Assembly: GCA_029582155.1 (NCBI GenBank)
Contig: CM055902.1
Location: forward strand, 19,045,248-19,109,247
Source of the DNA: Panopea generosa
Lineage: Eukaryota; Mollusca; Bivalvia; Adapedonta; Hiatellidae
DNA length: 64,000 bases
Direction: 5' to 3'
Below the pieces are notes generated by a model. It searched no databases. It had not been told where the DNA came from and saw only the letters and a program-made list of their open reading frames with translations. Below, piece after piece: positions 12,301 through 24,100 of this stretch; within the stretch, counting starts at the first letter, position 1; each line of letters begins with the position of its first letter. The translations under genes were made by a program, and so were the position numbers.

Positions 12301-15300
12301 AGCTGCACAATATTTGACAGTATATATTCTATACAGCCAATGGCAGCTGCACAATATTTGACAGTACATATTATATACAGCCAATGGCAGCTGTACAATA
12401 TTTGACAGTACATATTCTATACAGCCAATAGCAGCTGTACATTATTTGACAGTACATATTCTATACAGCCAATGGCAGCTGCACAATATTTGACAGTACA
12501 TATTCTATACAGCCAATGGCAGCTGCACAACATTTGACAGTACATATTCTATACAGTCAATGACAACTGCACAATATCTGACAGTACATATTCTATACAG
12601 CCAATGGCAGCTGCACATTATTTGACAGTACATATTCTATACATACAATGGTAGCTGCACAATATTTGACAGTACATATTCTATACAGCCAATGGTAGCT
12701 GCACAATATTTGACAGTATATATTCTATACAGCCAATGGCAGCTGCACATTATTTGACAGTACATATTCTATACAGCCAATGGCAGCTGTACAATATTTG
12801 ATAGTACATATTCTATACAGCCAATGGCAGCTGTACATTATTTGACAGTACATATTCTATACAACCAATGGCAGCTGCACAATATTTGACAGTACATATT
12901 CTATACAGCCAATGGCAGCTGCACAACATTTGACAGTACATATTCTATACAGTCAATGACAACTGCACAATATCTGACAGTACATATTCTATACAGCCAA
13001 TGGCAGCTGCACATTATTTGACAGTACATATTCTATACATACAATGGTAGCTGCACAATATTTGACAGTACATATTCTATACAGCCAATGGCAGCTGCAC
13101 AATATTTGACAGTACATATTCTATACAGCCAATGGCAGCTGTACAATGACTGAAAGTACATATTCTATACAGCCAATGGCAGTTGTACAGTACTTGACAG
13201 TACATGTTCTATACAGCCAATGGCAGTTGTACAGTACTTGACAGTACATATTCTATACAGCCAATGGCAGCTGCACATTATTTGACAGTACATATTCTAT
13301 ACAGCCAATGGCAGCTGCACAATATCTGACAGTACATATTCTATACAACCAATGGCAGCTGCGCAATATTTGAAAGTACATGTTCTATACAGCCAATGGC
13401 AGCTGCACAATATTTGACAGTACATGTTCTATACAGCCAATGGCAGCTGTACAGTACTTGACAGTACATGTTCTATACAGCCAATGGCAGCTGCACAATA
13501 TTTGACAGTACATGTTCTATACAGCCAATGGCAGCTGTACAGTACTTGACAGTACATGTTCTATACAGCCAATGGCAGCTGCACAATATTTGACAGTACA
13601 TTATTCTATACAGCCAATGACAGCTGCACAATATTTGACAGTACATATTATATACAGCCAATGGCAGCTGCACAATATTTGACAATACATATTCTATACA
13701 GCCAATGGCAGCTGTACAATATTTGACAATAAATATTATATACAGCCAATGGCAGCTGCACAATATTTGACAATACATATTCTATACAGCCAATGGCAGC
13801 TGCACAATATTTGACAGTACATATTATATACAGCCAATGGCAGCTGCACAATATTTGACAGTACATATTCTATACAGCCAATAGCAGCTGCACAATATTT
13901 GACAGTACATATTATATACAGCCAATGGCAGCTGCACAATATTTGACAATACATATTCTATACAGCCAATCGCAGCTGCACAATATTTGATAGTAAATGT
14001 TCTATACAGCCAATGGCAGCTGTACTGTACTTGACAGTACATGTTCTATACAGGCAATGGCAACTGCACAATATTTGACAGTACATTATTCTATACAGCC
14101 AATGGCAGCTGCACAATATTTGATAGTACATTTTCTATACAGCCAATGGCAGCTGCACAATATTTGACAGTACATGTTCTATACAGCCAATGGCAGCTGT
14201 ACAGTACTTGACAGTACATGTTCTATACAGCCAATGGCAGCTGCACAATATTTGACAGTACATTTTCCATACAGCCAATGGCAGCTGCACCATATTTGAC
14301 AGTACATATTATATACAGCCAATGGCAGCTGTACAATATTTGACAGTACATGTTCTATACAGCCAATGGCAGCTGTACAGTACTTGACAGTACATGTTCT
14401 ATACAGCCAATGGCAGCTGCACAATATTTGACAGTGCATATTCTATACAGCCAATGGCAGCTGCACAATATTTGACAGTACATTATTCTATACAGCCAAT
14501 GACAGCTGCACAATATCTGACTACATATTCTATACAGCCAATGGCAGCTGTACAATATTTGACAGTACATATTCTATACAGCCAATGGCAACTGCACAAT
14601 ATTTGACAGTACATTATTCTATACAGCCAATGGCAGCTGCACAATATCTGACAGTACATATTCTATACAGCCAATGGCAGCTGCACAATATTTGACAGTA
14701 CATATTCTATACAGCCAATGGCAGCTGCACAATATTTGACAGTACATTATTCTATACAGCCAATGGCAGCTGCACAATATCTGACAGTACATATTCTATA
14801 CAGCCAATGGCAGCTGCACAATATTTGACAATACATATTCTATACAGCCAATGGCAGCTGCACAATATTTGACAGTACATATTCTATATAGCCAATGGCA
14901 GCTGCACAATATTTGACAGTACATATTATATACAGCCAATGGCAGCTGCACAATATTTGACAATACATATTCTATACAGCCAATGGCAGCTGCACAATAT
15001 TTGACAGTACATATTCTATACAGCCAATGGCAGCTGCACAATATTTGACAGTACATATTCTATACAGCCAATGGCAGCTGCACAATATTTGACAATACAT
15101 GTTCTATACAGCCAATGGCAGCTGCACAATATCTGACAATACATATTCTATACAGCCAATGGCAGCTGTACAATACTTGATAGAACATTTTCTTTGTTTA
15201 TACATTGTTTATAAGTAAGTGTACAATGTACAATGTACCATAGAGCCATGACTGTGACCTGTAGCATAATACAAGCAATGTGTGACTGGTTTTAGATATA

Positions 15301-18098
15301 ACAATGCAAGAATCATAGAAGCAAAATGCTTTAATATAACATTTATATAAAGCTGCAAATCCCACAAAAATTTCTATCACTTGGAAATTCAATCACTAAT
15401 GTAGCAAACAAAAAAATTTCACCAAAACAATAATTTGACACTCAATCACAATTTTTGGAAGACACATGGCATTCCTGCACCAATAAATATATAAAGAACA
15501 CTGTGTGTTTAACATACATATTACATATAATAGAGAATGGCTTTGTTCACTGTCCACAAAGTATCAAGTGAGGGCAAGGCATTGACAGGGTACAACAATC
15601 TGTCTTTATTGGTAAAACCTAGAAATGTAGCCATAGGCTATGAATGCCTCGCTATATGTTGGTTAATTTTACCAAAATTTTAAGTTAAATAGGAGCAATA
15701 ACTGCTGTAAAATTTTGATTGACGTTGATAAATATTGAACATGGTCTATATTTTATAATGTACACCAAATATTACTCCAATACAGAAGTTATTCATTGGA
15801 CATCAATTTAACGAACAGACACACAAACAGACGGACAGACAGGGGTAACACTTTATGCTACTTCACCATTCTTCAAATGGCGGAGACATAAAAAATACAC
15901 GAGGGCCAAGATGGCCCTATATCGCTCACCTGACTGACCTTGAGTCACCCAACTTGAGTAGATTATATAAAATATGTACACTCAAAATTCCAGAAAAAAA
16001 GAGAAAGGCAAGAATTTTGATTCGTTTTGAAGATGTAACAAATGCGTAGAAGAGTTCAAATTTGGTAGAGGTTCACCCATGGTAAATGTCAGTGAATTTA
16101 CATTGAAATCAGGTCAGTAGATTCTGACAAGAAGGCTTTTGAAGTTTTTACTATAGCTGCCTATATAGTAAACTAGCACTTCACTGTGGCGGTCATGCTT
16201 TTTAACAAATCACAACGGCTCGAACAAACTTGGTAAAGGGTCACCCAAGGAACATTTCTGCGAAATTGTTTTAAAATTGATCCGGTGGTTTCTGACAAGA
16301 AATTTTTTTAAGTTTTTACTATAGCTTATATAGTAAAATAACCCCACCCCCTGGCCGCCATGTTTTTAGACGAATCACTACGGTTTGAACAAACTTGGTA
16401 GGGGTTCCTCCAAGGAACATATCTGTGAAATTATTTTAAAATCAAGCCAGTAGTTTCTAACAAGAAGATATTTTAAGTTTTACTTGCCCCGCCCCCTGGC
16501 GGCCATGTTTTTTTATGAATCAAGATGGCTTGAACAAACTTGATAGAGGGTCACCCAAGAAACATTTCTGTGAAATTATTTTAAAATCGAGCCAGTAGTT
16601 TCTGACAAAAAGATTTTTTAAGTTTTTACTAATTAAACTTGCCTCGCCCCCTGACGGCCGTGTTTTTTTAATGAATCAAGATGGCTTGAACAAACTTGGT
16701 AGAGGGTCACCCAAGGAACATTTCTGTAAATTTATATCAAAATTGGCCCAGTGGTTTCAGAGGAAAAGTTGTTAGAAGCTAAAAGTTAACGACGGAGACA
16801 GACGACAGCCGACTGAGGACGGACACCAGGCGATCACAAACGCTCCCCTGTAAGCCTTTGCCACAGGTGAGCTAAAAATACTACCTCTCTTTAAAACTAC
16901 AGACATGGAATTTAAAAATAATAAATATATACAAGTATATGAACACCCTAGTAAACTTAAGATGCCTGATAAAGAAATGTTGATAAAGCACACTATTGAT
17001 CCACATATAAAGTCTGAAAAAATATTTAATTTCTATTAACAATATGGCATGCATGAATTTTTTTGGTTTATACATGTTTATAGGTATTAATATAAACAAA
17101 CCATGTGGAATAGCATATGATAATATAAACAATGCCAATGTGATGAAACTTGTTATGACTGTTAATAAAAAATATTGTTTACCGGTAACTGTATTCTATA
17201 ATTCTATAACAAATTTGAGTCATGCATTTCACTAGAATTTCTACACTAAAATTGGTGAGTAAAGATAATTAAAGTGTGCAGTAAGGCACATGCAGTCAAA
17301 ATAACACAAGTGATTAATATAGAAGTTTATGACACAACAGCTGAAAATCAACAACTTATAAATGAAAACTTTTATCAAAATAAAAAATCTGACAATCAGT
17401 GGTAATGGCTCCGACATGCTCAGTTTGGACTTGTTTCATGTGGTTTACAGTCATCTGTATCACTCCGGCACTTCACATAGAGCTCCTTGTATTCAATTTT
17501 TATACCCTTGTTTGGTGGTGAATGTTTGTCCTTTCCATAATGGCTAATATAAAAACTTTTATCTCACTTTAAACTAAATTCTGGTTGGAATACAGTCATG
17601 GTATAATTATGTTCATATCAATTTCTATGGGTCATGTATGAATTATACTAATATATTTTAGCTTGATTGCGAATAAAGCTCTGAGTTTATATTAACCGCT
17701 CTCGAGTCCGCCTCCTGGGTAGAACCAGTACTAAGTGTTATCTTTTGAGAGGCACTGGATCAATGGAGCAAAATTATTTATTGGGAATCAAAACAGTTTA
17801 TGAAATATTCAAGTTTTCAAGCTGGGCCCCATTAGCTCAGTCATTAGCACGTCTGACTATCAATCCAGGGGTCGTGAGTTTGAATCCCCGCCCGGCCACA
17901 ATCTCCATAATGGTTTATATACAACATTGAGTCTCATTATTATTCATCTCTCACTGCTGATTTAAGTGGGAAAGTTATCAGTTACTTGCGGAGATGGGGT
18001 GTGCTCGAGTACTGGTTAACCTTCCAGGATCCAAGGAAACAGTGGTAAGGTTAACTGATTGTCTGTTAGCCTTTTAATGGCATAAAAATGATGCTAAA

Positions 18099-18137
<39 letters not shown>

Positions 18138-21100
18138 GTTTCCAAAATAAGTTGTTGATTTTCATATGCCACAAACAACTTGATAATGAATGCATTCAGT
18201 ATGAACCATAAGAGGAGAATTGCAAGTGTTATGTAACAGAAGTAAAGGAAATTTTAGTGGTTTTAGTGTTCTATAACTGAAGCTGATTTATGGTTGTCAG
18301 TAAATACAACCATATATATAATAATCATCATCATCTACAGAAATGTGCAAAACTTAGCAATGTGCAACAATAACTATGGTGATGACATAAATTTTTTGCA
18401 ATAAACATTAGTGGACATTCTGTAGTTTCATGTTGGTTTAAACATATAATATTTATTCCAAAATCTGTCTTAAGCAGCAAGTCAAGGGAATTAGCAAAAC
18501 GTGTCTTTTTAACACAGGTTGTTGGTTAATACAGATTTATTTACTCTTTAACCACAGATATGGGAAATAGAAAATGTGGCTGCTCAAGACAAGTGGTTGC
18601 CTGATAGAGGTGACCACTTACACAGGTTTGACTGTACATATGGTTAAGAATGGAAGATAAAGTCTTATAATGTTTTTACTTGTTAGGAAATAGAATAGAA
18701 GTTATGTTGATGTAACTTTTTATGGTTGCTACAACTATTTTGCTCAAGCCAAGCAAGAAAATGGTTGATTACTCTTTCAATATTGTGCCGATTTTGAAAA
18801 GAAAACATGTACAAAACATTGAACTAAGAGTCCTCCCATCGCCGAGTGGTCTAAAACAGTATCAAGATCACTTATCTTTCATTGCTGGGGTCATGGGCCT
18901 GAGCCCAGCTCATTTTAAGACCTTATGTGAGAATGTATGCCATTTTACTTATAGGAGGTCAGTGGTTTTACTTAGATTTATTCTAAGTTTGCCAAATATA
19001 ATTTGTAATGTATTGAAAATGGGTTCATATCCTATTCCAAACTCTGGTTCTTATATCCTGAAGTCCAGGGGTTGTATTCACCAACCATTCTTGACAATAT
19101 TCTTAGACTTGAGCTTGAAAATCCAAATTTCAACTTTAGATATCCAGTTTACCGTGACAGAATAATAATTGTGAGAGTTTGTTTTATTATATGTTTGAGT
19201 GTTCCTATGTGCTTGCAAATTTTGGCCTCAAAAATGGCATTGAAGTGTGTTTTTCAAAATTCATTCTTGAGTTCAAGTCTAAGAATATTCTTAAGAATGG
19301 TTGGTGAATACCACCCTTGGTCCTCCGTGGCTGAGTGTTTTAAGGTGCTATGATCTGATTACCACTTACCTCTCATTAGTGAAATTGCGGGTTTGAGTCT
19401 CGCTCAGTCCATAAACTTGATACGAGAATTTACCCGGCGAGTTACTTATGGAAGAACGGTGGTTCTACTCAGATTGAATCTGAAGTTTTCCTCCATAAAT
19501 AAAACTGGACGTCCCACATATAACCGGTCATGTGTTGAAATTAGCATTAACCCTTTACTTCATATAGACGCCTTTGGACACCTCTAATATAGAAGGCTTT
19601 TGAATTATTGGGTGAATTATGTTTATATTAACTGACAGAGTGGAAAACAGTGCAGGAAGGGTTCAGATTGCTCGTTACGAGCAATCTGAACTCTTCCTGC
19701 ACTGTTTTCAAAGGTCTTCTGTGATTGGTGCGGGAAAACGCGTATCAATGGAGTAAAGGGTTATACCCAATTGTGACCGCAAAAAAATGATTTTCTTTGA
19801 AACTTTACTTAAGTTTACTTAAGTTCAGACCTTTTTGAAACTGTTAAGATATTACTCCTAATTTGTAATGGAAACTGGTGTCTTGATATTTCTCAATATC
19901 TTTGTATGTGAAGAAACATTTTGCTGACATTTAAAGATTTCTCAGTATGATAATTTATAAGTAAAGAAAGTTGTTTATTCTGCTACCATATATAAATATA
20001 ATACTTTTATAGTATTGTATGTATATCAAGTGGGATACACACTTATAGAGAAGCAGAACATTCATGTTCATATCAGCTTCACACACTACAGAACGTCCCA
20101 CATCTAGAATTCACCTTCCGTCCTACTGTACTCTGTAAACATGGTTTGTTTAGATTTTTTTGTTATAATTAACAAAATTTTAATTAATTAAAGGCATGCC
20201 CGTATATAGCTTATTGCTGTTCAAAAACTTTCAAATTAATTACGGTAGTGCTCAGGAAAACTTTCACAGAAAATGTACTAAACTAACTAAAGGTGAAAAA
20301 GTCACTCAATAAGAGATTTGTAATAACAAATCTGTCGTAATTTGTCTAAAGATAATAATTGCTTTAGATTAAAAATAATTCTTTAAGAAAAACAACACCA
20401 AGTTTTAATTCATTTTTTTTTAAAAAGAATGTTTACTAAGCATATTCAGTTTTAATATTTGATATTTCTGGTAAATTCAAATCTGAAAATGAAAATGAAA
20501 TGAATTTTTTAAAATGCTTAATTTTCAAAAATGTTTTTTTTTTTCTATTTTCATGTCCATTGTCAGTTAAATAACTGCGGTAAAATTGTTAAAAAAACAA
20601 CATTCTAGCTATTAAACACACTCCGTCACCATAGTAACAGAAGGAAGAAAGCTGAAATCCTAGCTGATGTGTTTTACAACATAAATACAGAAGATCTAAA
20701 CCAACAGATCTGAAAATCAAGCCAAAGAAAATTAAAGGTTCATAAACGAGTCAGATCAAAACATCTACATGTTTTTTTTTTAATAAACTTCAAAATGTTG
20801 ACTTCCAATTTCAGAATGTGGACTTCCAATATCAAAATGGCAGACTTCAAATTTCAAAATGTGAACTTCAATTTCAAAATGAAGACTTCCAATTTCAAAA
20901 TGAGGACTTCCAATTTCAAAATGGCAAACTTCCAATTTCAAAATGTGAACATCCAATTTTAAAATGTGAACTTCCCATTTCAAAATGGCAACTTCCAATT
21001 TCAAAATGTGAACTTCCAATTTCAAAATTTGGACACTCTTCCAATGTCATGCTTTTGTTGTCTTATTTTCTTGGCATGAATTTCAGTACAGTGTATTACA

Positions 21101-24100
21101 AAAATAGCTTTATATAATAACAAACTATTAATATGGATTTGAAATGACTCACTTGTAAACTAAATTACAAAATGAAGTGTACACAATTAAACTGTATATA
21201 AACTGCCTTACAAATATTTTATAAGTTGAAACTAATCAAAGATTCTTTTTTATTAATTATTTAATAGACAAACAAGGTGTCTTTGCAGACTTTTAGAATT
21301 AGAAATAATTTAAGTTTATAAAAATGTTCTCTGATTTTTTACATTTCTGAATAAATTGACCCTTTTGTGCAAGATGGTGCCACATTGCATGAACTAAGAA
21401 GGCATATGGTACCTTTTTGCTTTAATAGGGTAAACTATTAAATGCATTAATAAAGTAAAAAAATAAAATAAAAATAAAAATCTGTGCATACATGCAGACT
21501 AAACGTTGACTAGATTTTCAACAGATTTTTATTGTTTACAAGTGAGAAGTTGGATTTCCAACAATTTCTGTTGTTTACAAGCGAGAAGTTGAATTTCCAA
21601 CAATTTCTGTTGTTTACAAGCGAGAAGTTGAATTTCAAACAATTTCTGTTGTTTACAAGTGAGAAGTTGGATTTCAAACAATTTCTGTTGTTTAAAAGTG
21701 AGAAGTTAGATTTTCAACAATTACTGTTGTTTACAAGTGAGAAGTTGGATTTCCAACAATTACTGTTGTTTACAAGTGAGATGTTGGATTTCCAACAATT
21801 TCTGTTGTTTACAAGTGAGAAGTTAGATTTAGTATAATGGTGAAATGGACAATATCAATGCAAGGAACATCCTGTAGGACTTGTCTATGCAATGCAATTC
21901 CTTTTAATTAGAATCCTTTAAAAAATATTAAAAAAAAGACACCTAGAAAACCCCCAAAGTAGAAATAAAATTTCATTCCTGCTTAAAACAAGTAACAACA
22001 TCTCATAAACAAAAACATTTGAATATACACATACATATTCAGACCAATTTTCTATAGTTCCAATTTCTTTTTAGTTAAAAACAACTGAAATTCAGAATAA
22101 AACATTATTTTATAGTAAAACTACTTCAGTATTTCTCTCCATAAACAATTGTTCAATTTTGTTTTCAACTTTTTTTTATTCCATACAAAAATCCTTCAGT
22201 AGTCTCCAAAAGCTTGGGTATCAGTATATATCTTACAAACAAACCAAATTTATACTATAAATTTGTTCAATTACATTGTAAAATAAGCACAGAGATTTTG
22301 TGAATCACTTTTGGTGTACTGGGTGCTTGTTTTTTATAGAGAAAATCAGGCTGTACTTGGGATTGAAAATGCAGCACAGGCAACAATATGCTGTACTTGG
22401 GATTGAAAATGCAGCACAGGCAACAATATGCTGTACTTGGGATTGAAAATGCAGCACAGGCAACAATATGCTGTACTTGGGATTGAAAACGCAGCACAGG
22501 CAACATTATGTTGTACTTGGGATTGAAAACGCAGCACAGGCAACATTATGCTGTACTTGGGATTGAAAACACAGCACAGGCAACAATATGCTGTACTTGG
22601 GATTAAAAACGCAGCATAAGCAACAATATACTATCCATGACACCATTAACCCTGCTATTCTATTACGATTATTAAAAGGAATATTTTGCACCATAGATAA
22701 TGTCCAGCAAGATGAGACCAGCATATGGAATACATTATGTTTGTTTTAAGTACAAGATGTTGATTAACTGGCATGCAGCAAAGTCTTGGAGAAAGAACAT
22801 TCCGTGCATCAGAAGTTGGGTATGTCAGACGTGCACGTGCAACTAGGAACGAAGAAACAAGGTTTATCTTACGATGTTATCTCTGTGTCTGGTCCCTCTA
22901 ACAATTCTGATTTTGTAGGAAGACGACCTGGTAACAAAGGTGATGTAATTACATATCAGAGAAAAATTCAAAATATTCAAATAGTTAGTTATTATCAACA
23001 TTTTAACATCTATAGGTTTTATCACATTTTTAATGTTTTACCTAATTATCTTAAAGAAGTAACTCACTGATCTCTAAAAAGTATTTTTTATCAGTAAGAA
23101 AATATGTATATAATAAGGAGCCACCAAGGTAATATGTATGATTAGTAGCCATCAAGGTTATATGTATAATAGGTAACCATCAAGATAATATGTATAATAG
23201 GTAACCATCAAGGTATCATGTACAAGTAGTCATCAAGGTAATATGTATAATAGGTAACCATCAAGGTATCATGTAGAAGTAGCCATAAAGGTAATATATA
23301 TGATAAGTAGCCATCAAGGTAATATGTATGATAAGTAGCCATCAAGGTAATATGTATAATAAGTAGCCATCAAGGTAATATGTATAATAAGTAGCCATCA
23401 AGGTAATATGCATAATATGTCACCATCAAGGTATCATGTTCAAGTAGCCATCAAGGTAATATGTATGTCAATGATAAGTAGCCATCAAGATAACATGGAT
23501 GATAAGTAGCCATCAAGGTAATATGTATGATAAGTAGCCATCAAGGTTATATGTATAAAAAGTAGCCATCAAGGTAATATTTGTGATAAGTAGCCATCAA
23601 GGTAATATGTATAATAAGTAGCCATCAAGGTAATATGCATAATAGGTAACCATCAAGGTATCATGTACAAGTAGCCATCAAGGTAATATGTATAATAGGT
23701 AACCATCAAGGTATCATGTACAAGTAGCCATCAAGGTAATATGCATAATAAGTAGCCATCAAGGTAATATATATAATAAGTGACCATCAAAGTAATATGT
23801 ATAATAGGTAACCATCACTGTAGCATGTTCAAGTAGCCATCAAGGTAATATATATGATAAGTAGCCATCAAGGTAATATTCATAATAGGTAACCATCAAG
23901 GTAGCATGTTCAAGTAGCCATCAAGGTAATATATATTCTAAGTAGCCATCAAGGTAATATGCATAATAGGTAACCATCAAGGTAATATGTATAATAAGTA
24001 GCCATCAAGGTAATATACATAACAGGTAACCATCAAGGTAATATGTACAAGTAGCCATCAAGGTAATGTGTATATCAATGATAAATAGCCATCAAGGTAA

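Larger units (their letters stand above)
3361..22872 (-). other. CSTPP1 intron 8, 19.5 kb, minisatellite-rich
   Basis: Donor GTAAGA, acceptor CTTTTCCCAG. It contains seven of the gene's tandem arrays (units of 45, about 80, 29/26, 44, 21, 39 and 40 bp), a bivalve-type element at 15893-16879, a piggyBac-like hairpin MITE and SINEs of four families. Between arrays I see only AT-rich sequence at 3361-4000, 5350-5980, 6210-6760, 8400-8960, 10290-11500, 15190-15630, 16890-17640, 19770-20780, 21035-21520 and 21840-22350. Confidence 0.85.

Noticed and set aside
13473..15056. Minus-strand open stretches of 71-101 codons with MYCQILCSCHWLY repeats
   Set aside because: They are the 44-bp minisatellite read in frames that shift each unit; stops recur every three units and there is no other sign of coding.
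17826..17905. Possible functional tRNA gene
   Set aside because: Stems do not pair fully, and the sequence continues into a SINE body found elsewhere in the window.
18722..19165. 147-codon plus-strand frame
   Set aside because: It overlaps a decayed family D SINE, and the rest is hydrophobic AT-rich sequence without a known domain.
19643..19709. microRNA precursor
   Set aside because: The loop is only three bases and the hairpin is the centre of a larger MITE-like inverted repeat.
20780..21117. Repetitive open frames on both strands (KLEVHIL and FQNEDFQ types)
   Set aside because: A 21-bp unit is a multiple of three, so long frames are automatic; both strands are open, and there is no start context or splice support.
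21532..21837. 101-codon frame with period LFTSEKLDFQQFL
   Set aside because: Product of a 39-bp tandem unit in an intron; no flanking gene structure.
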